Below, piece after piece: positions 22,201-32,500 of a stretch of DNA of 64,000 bases; position 1 is the stretch's first letter; each line of letters opens with the position of its first letter. Made by a program: the position numbers and the translations under genes. The stretch is taken from assembly GCA_020137815.1 (NCBI GenBank), contig CM035356.1, forward strand, positions 2,815,052 through 2,879,051, in the 5' to 3' direction. The notes under the pieces are model-generated. The model was not told where the DNA came from and searched no databases. It saw only the letters and a program-made list of their open reading frames with translations. Source of the stretch: Hormiphora californensis (taxonomy: Eukaryota; Ctenophora; Tentaculata; Cydippida; Pleurobrachiidae).

Positions 22201-23478
22201 ATCCTCACCCAGACCAAATCTTCGCCTCCTTCTGATAGTACTCCCAACTCCATCTACTCCATTCCCTGCCGCGACTGCCCAGCTTTCTACGTTGGCCAGA
22301 CCAAGCGACCAGTTAAAACTCGGATTAAGGAGCACGAATCAAACTTCTACAACAACTCTCTCTACAACACCGATGGGAAGATGAAATCTGCTCCTGCTAT
22401 CCACGCTCGGGAATCTGGACACACCATGGACTGGAATTCTACCTCTATTCTCTCCTCTTCTTCCTCCTGCCTCAGTCTAAATCTACTGGAACAAGCGGCC
22501 ATTCACACTCTTCAACCGGCGATTAACCGAACAGATAAAGTTCCTACTGTCAACCTCCAATGGACTCACCTTCTCCCCAGGATTGCTAACTCTTTCAAAC
22601 CCCGTCCTTCTGGCATCTCCATCAAACCTAGATCTCCCAAACCTGTTTCCTAATTCTCTTCAGCTCGGATCACCTCTTCTCCCTTCCCGTGGATCACCTC
22701 CCCCATCCCCTCCTCTCGGATCGCATCTTCCTTCTCGGATCTCATCCCTTCCTCTCTCCTCCCCTCCCCGGATCCCATATCCTCTTCTCCACTACATAAA
22801 CACTTTCATTTTCATTGTTGTTATAGCTGAAGACGTCTGACATAGATCAGTCGAAAGCTCCTGTTCTTAATTGAATATTAGTACTGCAAAATCGTTGTTT
22901 CTCTTTAATTAAAAATATCACGTAAAGTCGAATTTTTTATTTAAGCGACAGGCCGCCGCGCATTCAAAGAGGTCGCGCGGCGTTGTATTTGTGCGTGATA
23001 ATCGAGATCGAGTTCCTGGCAATCTTAAGACTTGAACCCGGAAGCGTTGGAAAGATAATTTCAAGACCTTTCCAACGCAACCAAAATCAATTCTTTATCT
23101 AATCAGGAACCGGAGATATGAGCGAAAAGGTTTCTCAAATTGTCACGCGCAAATACAACGCCGCGCGACTTCTTTGAATGCGCGGCGGCCTGTCGCTTAA
23201 ATAAAAAATTCGACTTTATATTGCATATAAAAAGATCAAAGATCTCTCACCGATGATGGCAGCTACATCAGACATGGCCGCCCTATCACCCATCCATGCC
23301 CTCTTGACAAGGAACGCCAGAAACTCCATCTGCTCTCTCATCTTAAGTACCTCCTGCTGGCTCCGTAACAGGGCATCACGGAGAGTCTCTACCTCTGTGA
23401 AGTGAGCCGGCCGTGGCTGACTGGAGTCTGTATAGAGCTGGGAACGAGGGCCTCGAACTAACGGCATCCTAAACATAG
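19272..23478 (-). CDS. Unrecognised five-exon protein with helical N-terminus
   Basis: Proposed minus-strand exons: 23478-23251 (start MFRMPLVRGP or the internal MPLVRGP), 21273-21137, 20365-20256, 20102-19924 and 19482-19272. Exons 2-4 connect in matching phase. Exon 1 to 2 and exon 4 to 5 do not, so a small exon is missing or a boundary is wrong. Exon 1 encodes a charged helix (RDALLRSQQEVLKMREQME) followed by FLAFLVKRAWMGDRAAMSDV. The middle is Ser/Thr/Pro/Arg-rich (VVVTSKSPSG, GSPRPVSAPPIR). The last exon has a frame ending VLKEKDQMFVALLCANGK. No family was recognised. A Penelope-like fragment and two MITEs sit in its introns. Confidence 0.5.
20407..20634. mobile_element. 228-bp foldback MITE
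   Basis: The left arm (ACTCTAAAACTAGATATTTTCG) and right arm (CGAAAATATCTAGTTTTACAGT) are inverted. A second inner pair (GGCTTCTGGTGGTCCCTG / CAGGGACCACCAGAAGCC) makes most of the element a long hairpin. It lies in an intron of the minus-strand gene. Confidence 0.85.
21778..22653 (+). mobile_element. 5'-truncated Penelope-like retroelement with GIY-YIG endonuclease
   Basis: An open frame of 291 codons. Residues ~40-150 (SLTRRAYNICS, VLPYHPDLSSRLKRTLNRYNI) match the linker between reverse transcriptase and endonuclease in Penelope-like elements. Residues ~155-240 form the GIY-YIG domain: IYSIPCRDCPAFYVGQTKR with catalytic Arg in KTRIKEH and the later LEQAAIH Glu. The Cys-x2-Cys and two His (IKEH, SGH) fit the CCHH element typical of Penelope endonucleases. 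The reverse transcriptase palm is absent, so the copy cannot be autonomous. The first ~20 codons come from an inverted duplication (GTGTGATTCGTGAC / GTCACGAATCACAC) and are probably not native. It lies in an intron, antisense to the host gene. Confidence 0.85.
22654..22915 (+). mobile_element. 3' untranslated tail of the Penelope-like fragment
   Basis: A C/T-rich stretch with repeated TCTCGGATC words is followed by GAAGACGTCTGACATAGATC AGTCGAAAGC. Its CTGA/TCAG stem between GAAGA and CGAAA resembles the conserved structured motif often seen downstream of GIY-YIG retroelements. The structural reading is an inference. Confidence 0.5.
22923..23218. mobile_element. 296-bp MITE with very long terminal inverted repeats (TAAAGTCG family)
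   Basis: The ends TAAAGTCGAATTTTTTATTT and AAATAAAAAATTCGACTTTA are inverted, and the match continues about 80 bp inward through GCGACAGGCCGCCGCGCATT. TA at both edges suggests a TA target duplication. Related termini occur at 32034-32093 and 35308-35462. The centre carries the GGAACCGGAGATATGA word shared with 25169. Confidence 0.85.
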
Positions 23479-23692
23479 TTGGGAGATTAATCTTTAATAA
23501 CAAAATCAGCAAAAATATATTCCGATCTGAAAGTTTAGAAATCAAAATATTTGACACATGTACACAGATTTTATCTCAAGTCACAGAAGGCATAAACTAC
23601 GATATCAGATATTCAAAAGTAAAAATTCAAAAAATGTTAACAACGGCCCACTTTTTACTTAAAACCATATGTATTTTTAATTTTTTAAGGAT

Positions 23693-24280
23693 TTATAGTA
23701 AATTACATCGGCACTTTTTCTTTTTGTCTTTTTTGGTTGCTCGGTATTGACCGCTTAATTTAATTGCTTCTTCGAAAACCTCGGTAACTCCAATGTCATC
23801 TTTAGACGAACACTCCATATAGCAGGCTGCTCCAATCTTTTTTGCCATCTGACAACCCTCCTTAAAACTCAGACTGTTCTCATCCCTCAAGTCCACCTTT
23901 GAGCCCACCAAAATTACAGGAACATCCGGGTCATGATGTTTCAGCTTTGGCCACCAATGCGATTTAATTTCTTCCAACCGGTCTCTTTGGTTGACAGCAT
24001 TAAGCAAAATATAAACATCAGTTTGGGGGTAATACAGAGGTCCTCTCCAGTCATCCTCTGCACAACTTGTATCCCATCCAAGAACATTGTACATTTTACC
24101 CTCACACTCTACAACTTGAGAATCATGATCGACCACAGTTGGAACATATATTTCGGGAAATGCCTTTCTGAAGAATCGAATCAGCATGCAGGATTTACCC
24201 ATGGTACCGAAACCGATTACAACAAATCTTAGGGATAAACACTCTGGATTAGCCACCGGATAAAACGTATCGTCTTCCAT
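23693..24280 (-). CDS. Atypical Rho-family small GTPase, predicted hydrolysis-defective
   Basis: A single exon of 195 codons, close to the usual Rho length. The P-loop reads GFGTMGKSCML (GDGAVGKTCLL in Rac/Cdc42): Lys and Ser are kept for Mg-nucleotide binding, but the residue matching Gly12 is Thr. Switch I keeps VPTVVD with the key Thr. Switch II reads WDTSCAEDDW where Rho proteins have DTAGQEDYD, so the catalytic Gln61 equivalent is Ala and the AGQ motif is lost. Base recognition uses GSKVDL and CSSKD. The C-terminus KKDKKKKCRCNLL is a polybasic region plus a CNLL CaaX box, predicting geranylgeranylation and membrane targeting. The intronless structure could mean a retrocopy. Loss of Gln61 predicts constitutive GTP loading, as in Rnd/RhoH-type proteins. 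Confidence 0.88.
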   Translation of the reverse strand: MEDDTFYPVANPECLSLRFVVIGFGTMGKSCMLIRFFRKAFPEIYVPTVVDHDSQVVECEGKMYNVLGWDTSCAEDDWRGPLYYPQTDVYILLNAVNQRDRLEEIKSHWWPKLKHHDPDVPVILVGSKVDLRDENSLSFKEGCQMAKKIGAACYMECSSKDDIGVTEVFEEAIKLSGQYRATKKDKKKKCRCNLL

Positions 24281-25339
24281 TGTTTACTAAATGTAAATTA
24301 TGCTTTTAATATACCACTCACAAAAATGTTGTCCCTTGTTCTGGGCAAGTAGCTCATTTCTCAATCCACTAAAAATAATATTTTGTAAAATGATTCGTAC
24401 CGATGCTGTACCAGCGTCAAATTGAATGTGTCCAGTGCAGGGACAAGGTTTTTCACTGCGGACAGGGATAATCCGGAAAAGTTTGGGAAATTCCGTCAAA
24501 AATGAGAAAACTGGTTATGAGGTTGAATTTTAATCTTTTTTACAACGCGCGGCTTAAATTTGCAGCGTTTTTGATATTTTTACTCGCGCGTTCCATTTTG
24601 TTTGAAATTTGGCGTCGCAGTTGAACGAACTAATTAATTCTGAGCTGAGCTTGAGCTGTGAAAAGGGGGCCGGGGGTGACCACTTCAATTGGAATGCGCT
24701 GCAGCCCCCTCATGCGCGCACCCCCGCAACGAGGGGACTGGAGGGAATGCCGCGCGCGCGTTTGGCCTGAGCCCGGCTGGGTCGAAAATAACTTTGCGGT
24801 CGAAAAAACGGCGGTGCTTATAACTTTGGCCCCTGAAGTCCGTTTTGCTTGATTCTTTCACTAGCTGTTAGATCTGACAATTATCTACCTTGCTGTTTTT
24901 GAGAGAAGTTAATTGGACTTGAGGAGGCTGAGCAATAGCCGTTCAAAGATTGGTTGTTTTCAAAAAGTGACGTCACAGGTCCCTGCAGGGATACTTTGTT
25001 TCAAATTTGAATTAAAATCTCGAATTTTTTTATTTTACCGCACTCGATTTTGCGGAGTTTGGTTCATATCTCCTGTTCCTGATAAGATAGAGACCTGAAA
25101 CCGGTTGCATTTGAAAGCTGTTATCTTCCTCTTTCCAACGCTACCAAAACGATTTCTGTACCTTATCTGGAACCGGAGATATGATTGATTACGTATTCCC
25201 CCCTAGCGCGGTATTCCCTCCAGGCCCCTTATATTATATTATAAGGGGCCTGCAACGTATGCCAACCACTTCAAAAAGTCCGGACGTTCGAGCGTTTGGT
25301 TTTGTCGCTTTCCGTTGTTTAACAGTTTCTTTGTCCAAG
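24281..25339. other. Intergenic region between the Rho-like and first Mael-like genes
   Basis: No gene is supported. A palindrome GGCCCCTTATATTATATTATAAGGGGCC lies at about 25222-25250, 90 bp upstream of the Mael-like start. A word shared with other elements (CTTTCCAACGCTACC ... GGAACCGGAGATATGA) lies at 25133-25183. GCGCGC-rich stretches occur at 24710-24770. Confidence 0.55.
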
Positions 25340-27595
25340 ATGGGAAAGAAGCAAGCTGGGTATGTGATCTTTGCTAAAGTAAATCGGAAGAAATATGAAG
25401 TTAACGGGCGACTGTCAGTACCTGAACTAGTAGCACGGGCATCTCATGATTGGAAAAAGTTACCACAAGCTGAGAAGGAAAAGTTTAAACTGATGGCAAA
25501 GGATATCAGATCAGATCCATCCGAACCCTCCTCATCGTTTAAAAATGAAACATCAAATCATAGATTAGACACAGAGGGACCAACACTTTCCTGCATAGAA
25601 ATGTAAGTCAAGTTTATCAAATATGAATTTACACATTTGACATGATGCTCTAGTATTTACAATGAAGTCAAAGGAGTTATTAAAATATTTAATTATTATC
25701 AATTACGCTTTTCTCTCTGTAGTGAAAACATGAAAAATGCCGCAAAGGAAGATCTAAGAAGAACGACTAACGAACTCGAGCTAAAAAAGGAATACCTGTG
25801 CCTTCTTGACGTTCAAACCTATGTCAACCGTAAGGACGGTACATTTGTGCCAGCTGAAGTTGCTGTGATGCCACTAACACCAACAGATGGAGCCCGTGCC
25901 TGTCCTGCCGCTGAAAGCTTTATTATCAGTGCTGAGAAGAAGTAAGTTTTATTATATCGCTCTCAGATCATTGTTTTCTGATATTATTTTGTAATCATAA
26001 ATTACGAATAACCGGCTGTTACCTTTAGTGACTATCTGAACCTGGCAAGGGAAGCGTTGATTGAGGCACCTGAACGACACGGAATTGATCTAACTAAACT
26101 GGGCTCGTACCCTATCACACAAACAGCCCTCAGAGATAAAGTAAGTTGTGTCTAGCTTCCATCTGTCGTATAGTTAACATAGTTAAGGGTTTCTCAGTTC
26201 TATTGCTAACCAACGTGTTCTTGCAGCTGATAGGATTACTAAAAATGGGAGCAGTCTTTTTAGTTCAAGGAGAACGGTTTAGAGAAACTGTCGGTGTACT
26301 GTACTATTTAAAGTTGAAGAATTTGAGGATAACAACGATTGAAGATTATGTGATGCAGGTTAGAAGGGAAAGAATTATTTTATCAGTTAGGTAGAACACA
26401 GGTCACAGTTCTAAATGTAAAGGAGGGTTAGGACATAACAACATAATCTACATGTTTACAGGTTATTGTTAACCGTGTTTTATTTCAGATGACCAGTAGC
26501 CGCTACACAAGCACCCAGATCGCTGGGGCCCTGTGTTCATCTAGATTTGATTACGAACAGTCGATGAGATGCCATTATCACAACAATGCAGAGTCAGCGC
26601 AAGACAAGCAACATTGTTCTCTGAAAAATGTGTTGAAATTTTGGACTTTAATTCCGGAACTCCTGGATAACCCACCTGGTAAGTAGGCTCAAAGGGAAAC
26701 AAGGTGTCCTTTCAAAGTTAGTTCTGTTTATCTTCACATTGAATCGTAGTAGTTTGGTTACATAGTTGTGAACGAAAATGTATATAATTTATAATCTATC
26801 CAGCCTCCCTCATTTATGCAGGTGAAGAGGAATCCATGGGCAATGGTTACACGCCCACAAATGTAACCTGTTCTGCAGGAGCCTATGTCGCTAGCCACAC
26901 CAATTCCACCACCACCTCTACTAATATAGAGGAGGGCATCGGGAAGTTAGCATTATATAATAAACAAGAAGAGCCATCACCCGCACCTGCACAAGAAGAG
27001 GAAGAGCCACCACACAGACCGAGGAGACCACGACAGCAGCAGAAGAAGAAGGAGGGAGACCCGGACAACCTTAAACCTTGTCCGGCCCCGAACCCAGGTA
27101 ACTTGGGTGTATAGAATAGCACTGAAAAACAGATATTTTGTGAAATGCCTCTTCTGGTGTTTTATGAAAGGATGTGTATTATAACAGGGGCCGTATTATG
27201 TTTCTCATGCCTGTCAAGTGTAAACCCATATAACTATTTCACTGGTTTCAATGGCATTATATTTCTCATGAGATTTATATTACCACCACTCCTAAATTCA
27301 CTCAGGACCTGCCACAAGATCTCGTGGACGAGGATCCCGAACAAGCCCAGAACCACCGGTAGAAGAACCAGTATACAACAACATGACCATTGGAACCCAA
27401 AACCCAACTGCCCGCCAGAACTGCTTCGGATCCCAGCCTAATATCAACAGCTTTGGAGCATCAGCCTTGGTACACCAGGTGTACCACTCTAGTAGTGGTG
27501 GCACCTCCCCCACCGGGAGCTGGGGTAGTTCGGGTAGCCCACCCATCAGACCTAGGGGAAGGGGCCGGGGAAGGAAATCCCCAACTGGACTGTGA
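25340..27595 (+). CDS. Maelstrom-like protein 1 (HMG box plus Mael domain, RG-rich tail)
   Basis: Seven exons in consistent phase: 25340-25602, 25723-25941, 26029-26140, 26227-26358, 26489-26678, 26822-27097 and 27306-27595 (493 residues). Maelstrom acts in nuage and nucleus in the piRNA transposon-silencing pathway of animals. Residues ~1-58 are an HMG box of the Maelstrom type (MGKKQAGYVIFAKV, SVPELVARASHDWKKLPQAEKEKF). The Mael domain follows, with FVPAEVAV and MRCHYHNNAES...HCSLKNVLKFW providing the Glu-Cys-His-Cys zinc set. The His-containing DFHSF segment of canonical Maelstrom is replaced by PAAESFII. The C-terminus is Pro/Gly-rich and ends in RPRGRGRGRK, an RG motif like those methylated for Tudor binding. 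The start was chosen at the good-context ATG (CCAAGATGG) opening the HMG box. It is the first of three tandem paralogues. Confidence 0.85.
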
Positions 27596-29515
27596 AATGG
27601 ACTATGTTAACTGGACTATGTGAACCGTGTTTTATAGGTTTTAATGGACTTTTTATACCTTTTTAGAAGGTTTTTTGAAAAATGTGAGAAAATACAAAAA
27701 AAAGTATAAAAGACTAAATGACTTGAGCTTTATTTTTCTTATCTTATAAATCTACGCTATTTTTTATCTCAAAGATTATATCTTTTTTTAAGAGTGGAAT
27801 GAAAAAGGACCGTATCGGTGTGTCACACTGTCTTGATCTTGGTTTCTTTGTTCAACAATCTTTGTTGGGGAGGCACTCTTAGTGAGTGCAAGGGTTGGTC
27901 CTCCAATAGTTGAATTACAAGAGTTAAATTACTGGTGTGCCTCTAGCGTTACACTTTAATAATCTTGAGATAAGACGTTTGTCGCCTAGAAGATCGAGGA
28001 GAGTAAAAAAAGGGTTGATCTCTGAGAGAGAGGCAACTGGAATAATTTTAATTCTCTGAGGTCCAGGAAAGGGTAAAAAGACAAGAGTTAAGAGTTCGCG
28101 CTAGAGACAAAGAATGACAAAGAATCCAAGAAAAGGCAAGTTTTTTAGGCAGCAGTGCCGTTTTAAAATATTTTATTAGTACACCTGTAAAAAGGTTTTA
28201 ATTTATCGACAGTGTAACATATTATCTCCCGGACGAAAGATTTAGATTAATTACGAAAGGTTGCAAAGTTATTATTGGGGAAATGAAGGGTTGACATCGT
28301 GAAAGAAAGGGTTCATATCTGGCGGTGCGCTGAGAGAGTTGAGCAAAATACAACCTGTTTGTACCTCAAACCTCTATGTACGTTGTTCAGGATCCCAATA
28401 CTGTTATGTATTAGGAGTTTGTTTTGAAACGGCATCGCTACAAATTGAATAGTGGTTACCGTATTTTCATAACCAGTAACATTACTCTCCAGTGTGCCCT
28501 CTGTGTAATGAGATCTGTTTAATATCACACTTTACCAGATGTCATATTGTGCAACAGTTTGTTAAACAGTCCCAGTGTCATATTATATTCAACACGTGGT
28601 GTCTGTGATTCCACGTGGTTAAATGAGCTTTTTGTTGCACCTCCACGTGGCTATTTCTATACTTGGTTAAATGAGCTTCTCATAAGTGCCTCTGAGCACG
28701 TGCTAGTCACTATCACACACTGGTGTTGTCTATTGTCTAGTATCGTTCCAATTTTAGTATACACTCTGAGCTGCTAGTAGCAGCCTGCTACTGTAAACTG
28801 TGAGGTTTTATTTTGTTGAGTGGGCAAAACTTTGCTGATAGAGCTTTAGAAATGATACACTATGACAAAGAAATTCTCGAAGCGATTTTAATCTGATACA
28901 ACCCACTTTGGCCAATGATGATGTTGATTCACACCTCACAGTGTCTGGTTGCTCTGCACCGTTTCATACCTGAGTCCAAAGTGGGTTGTGTAGTTTGATT
29001 TTGAGCTTCAGGGAAAAAGTAATTCTGCTTCATTTCAATTGTTATATCAGCACATTAATTTGGGTTTTCTGTCCTCTCATTTAAACTGAGACACTCTATA
29101 TTGTTTCCACACAGAACTACATTATACTACACTGTACTATTGTTACAACATGAAGTATGTGTGTTGATGGTTCTGTGTTCAGTGTTCACTGTTCATACGA
29201 TCTCTAATGTACGAACAGAACAAGGGTGGTATACACATTACACACACACGCAAGTGCCCTTTAACACAATCTTCGGTTAGCTATCGGTAGTTTATAATTT
29301 TAATTGCGGATGGGGGGTGTTGGTTAAATTATTATTTCAACAGAACAGGAATTGTTTGAATGGATTGAATGTTTTTTATTATCCCAAATATTTTACTACA
29401 ATCTGCTTTTCTCTCCCCCACCTTCCACCCCCCTACACATGTCCCCTTAGCGTTTTATCGATCCTAAGATCTGAACTCACTATTTATCTCCATATATTAG
29501 AAATATTATAAATGA
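27596..29515. other. Intergenic region between Mael-like genes 1 and 2
   Basis: No gene is supported. A short inverted pair ACAACCCACTTTGG / CCAAAGTGGGTTGT spans 28898-28991. Four CACGTG cores lie between 28592 and 28700, two of them in CCACGTGG and accompanied by a duplicated GGTTAAATGAGCTT word. AT-rich sequence precedes gene 2. Confidence 0.55.
28590..28705. promoter_or_regulatory. Cluster of four CACGTG sites upstream of Mael-like gene 2
   Basis: CACGTG occurs in ACACGTGG, CCACGTGG (twice) and GCACGTGC within about 110 bp, with GGTTAAATGAGCTT repeated between them. It lies about 820 bp upstream of the gene 2 start. A regulatory function is inferred from clustering only. Confidence 0.3.
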
Positions 29516-32500
29516 ATGATGCCGTATAACAACAGAACCGAAATTAAAAATGGAACGTCTAGTTGCCGGCTGGTCACTGAGGCGCTGATAACGGCAACGT
29601 CTCATGAGTAAGTCTTTCAGATGTGACAAGAAAGGGACAAGAGTCGAGAGGGACAAGAAAGGGGCAAGAGAGGGACAAGAAAGGGACAAGAAAGGGTCAA
29701 GAGAGGGTCAAGAGAGGGTCAAGAGAGGGGCATGAAAGGGACAAGGGAGGGACAAGAGTTATAATAACTGTTACATTAAATCTGTTCGGTAAATAACTCT
29801 TTAATATATGTTATAGTGACTTGGTCCATTACAAATCTCTTTTGTAACTTACAAAAGAGATTTGTAATGGACCAAGTCACAATAACAGAAACTAAAGAGT
29901 TAAATACCGAACAGACTGTATCAAGACACAAGATCAGACCATTTAGGTCTGTTATGATACAGTAGTAATCAGTTGCAGTGGGTGTTAGGGTGGGATAAAC
30001 TGTTTATCCCACCCTAACACCCACTCCCCCTTTTTAGCGGCAAGACGACCAGACGACGGAAGAGGCTCTACACACAAAGAGCCCTGAAAGATTTAACTGT
30101 TAAACTATTAACAATGACATACAGCGATCTGATGGAGCTAGATATTGCTGTTATTGATACAATGGCATACGTCAAATATATGGATGGTAGGTACTTCACT
30201 TGTTTACCCCGCCGATTAGTCCTGAATATCCATATCTTCCCCGCTTTGGATCTTGATATAGTTTGTTTGTCAAAGAGATACTGCGGGGAGGTGATCATTC
30301 TCTAGACGCAGCAATCACACCCCCCCCCCCATTTAGGTACAAGTGTACCAGCCGAAGTAGCCGTTTCACGTGGTAAACTAGGATCCCTAACTACGGGAAC
30401 CAAGGAGTACTCCGCACTGGCAGATATTAACAAATCACAGCTGAAGACGGGATTCCTATCTGAAGCAGTTACTACATGTGAAACTGTCCATGGTATTGAT
30501 CTACTGAAACAGACCGCTGCTAAAGTATCTCTAGATGAAATAGTTACTCAGGTATAAAAAACGGCTGATGATGCTCTTTCTTCTTTTTAATTTCTATACT
30601 GATGTGCAATGTGATATATGTTTATAGAGTTGGAGATATTGTATGTGTTGGTGATGCAGTCACCCTTACAACGAGTGAGGTGACTGCGCCACCAACTGTA
30701 TGTTGAGCTGGAATGGGAATGTGGGGCGACTTTCCTGCTACAGACGTGAAAACGTTTTGCTGGCGTCGACAGCCTGTCGAGTGTCGATAATTAGATTTAG
30801 TAGTCTCTGAAAACACGATTCTGCTCACGTTCAGCCAATTCAAAGAGGTCGCCCCACACTCTACAGCTCTTTACCCTACTCTAATAACAAGTACATGATC
30901 TGACCATCTCTGTCTCTCTTATCCAGGTGAATAAGTCCCTATCGGGGGTACGTTATGTGGTATCAAGAACAGTTGATTTGGAGAGGAACTATGGGTGTCT
31001 GTTCTGGATCCAGGAACATGCCAATGTGAGGCTGACAGATATCGATGTAAGTTTGGCAATATTTACTGTCTGTCTGTGTGTTTAGGAAGGCTTTATGCCG
31101 CATTTATTATGCAGCCGAAGGAAATATTATTGGGTCTTGGAGCTACCTAAGGCATGCCCGAACATGTCATGTTGTCTACTCTAGAAGGACATGCCCGAAC
31201 TTGCCCATTGCCCGCATCTTTTTACATTATTCTTTCTCTACCAGCACGGATATTTGCTTTTTTAAAGCCGGCTACTCACTCACCACACATTAAATCATCA
31301 CATATTTATCTCTCTCTCAATGTACAAAAGATAAAGCATTGGGCGTCGTTTCTTAATTTTATTTATAACTTTTCACTTTTCAACCAATATCCCTCCTCTC
31401 AGATAATTCCTATCGAGGATTTCATAAGACTTGTTCTGCAACGAGTCTTTGACTACCACACAGTAAGTAACAACTTCAATTCCTGTTAGGTTTTCACTTT
31501 TCTACCCTCCTAACCCCACCCCCTGGCCCCTCGGGAAGTGAAGGGTTGAATCACTCCACGCCATGATTGTTAAGCCCACCTCTAGTTTCTAAGAAGGGGT
31601 CGAGACAAATCGGCTGTAATAATAGAGGGATGTAGTTAGTTGATTGGCCGTCTCTCTCGTTCCACCAATCAGAAATAATCTCTGTGTGGCGGCACTAATT
31701 TGTCAAATGTCAACCCATGAAAGATAGCTGAAATCTAATCCCTCTCGATCCACCTTCCATGTGTGAATGTGTAACAATTAATCTTCTTTTCGAGAGTAAC
31801 TCTATGACTGAGTTCTATCCACCCCAGATCTAACTCTATCCTCCACTCTCTTCGGTACCCCTACCCTCCCTCCCACCTACCCTCTTTCCATGATTACTCA
31901 CTCTCTGTTTGTTTTCAGGTTAAAATCAACCTACCAACTGTGACCCAGATAACCAGTCTACTCTCCAAAACCAATAAGGACTACGTCTCAAAATACCGGT
32001 ATGTTTCAATACTTGAAATTTACAGATACCGCCTAAAGTCGGTATTTTAACTTACGCTGTGTGACACGCAAAACAACTCCGTGTACGACTTTAGGGGGGG
32101 GGGGGGTGAAAAGTTGAAAAAAAGGACTTTACCCCAGTCTCGACATTTCTCCTTCAAAACCAATTCCCTTTCTCGACACTCACGTTTACCAAACTCCTGA
32201 TTACCATATATCCCAGGTGTACCTTCCACGCGACAGATGATATTGCTGCTGATAAATGGGGATGCAGCCGGAAGAACGTCCTAAAGTACACCTCTGTCAT
32301 TGACGAGATGCTGGGCCAATACGAGGTTGAGGCCCGACAAAGAGAGGGAGAGAACGACGGACACTTTGATGAGACGTGCGCTCTGTGGGATCAAGCCACA
32401 ACAATCTCATACGCTCAGATCGAGCAGGGCGAGGCTGCTCGGAGGAGGAGAGAAGAGGAGGAGGCGAGGGGGAGGAGAGATGCCAAGTTGGCATTGGAGT

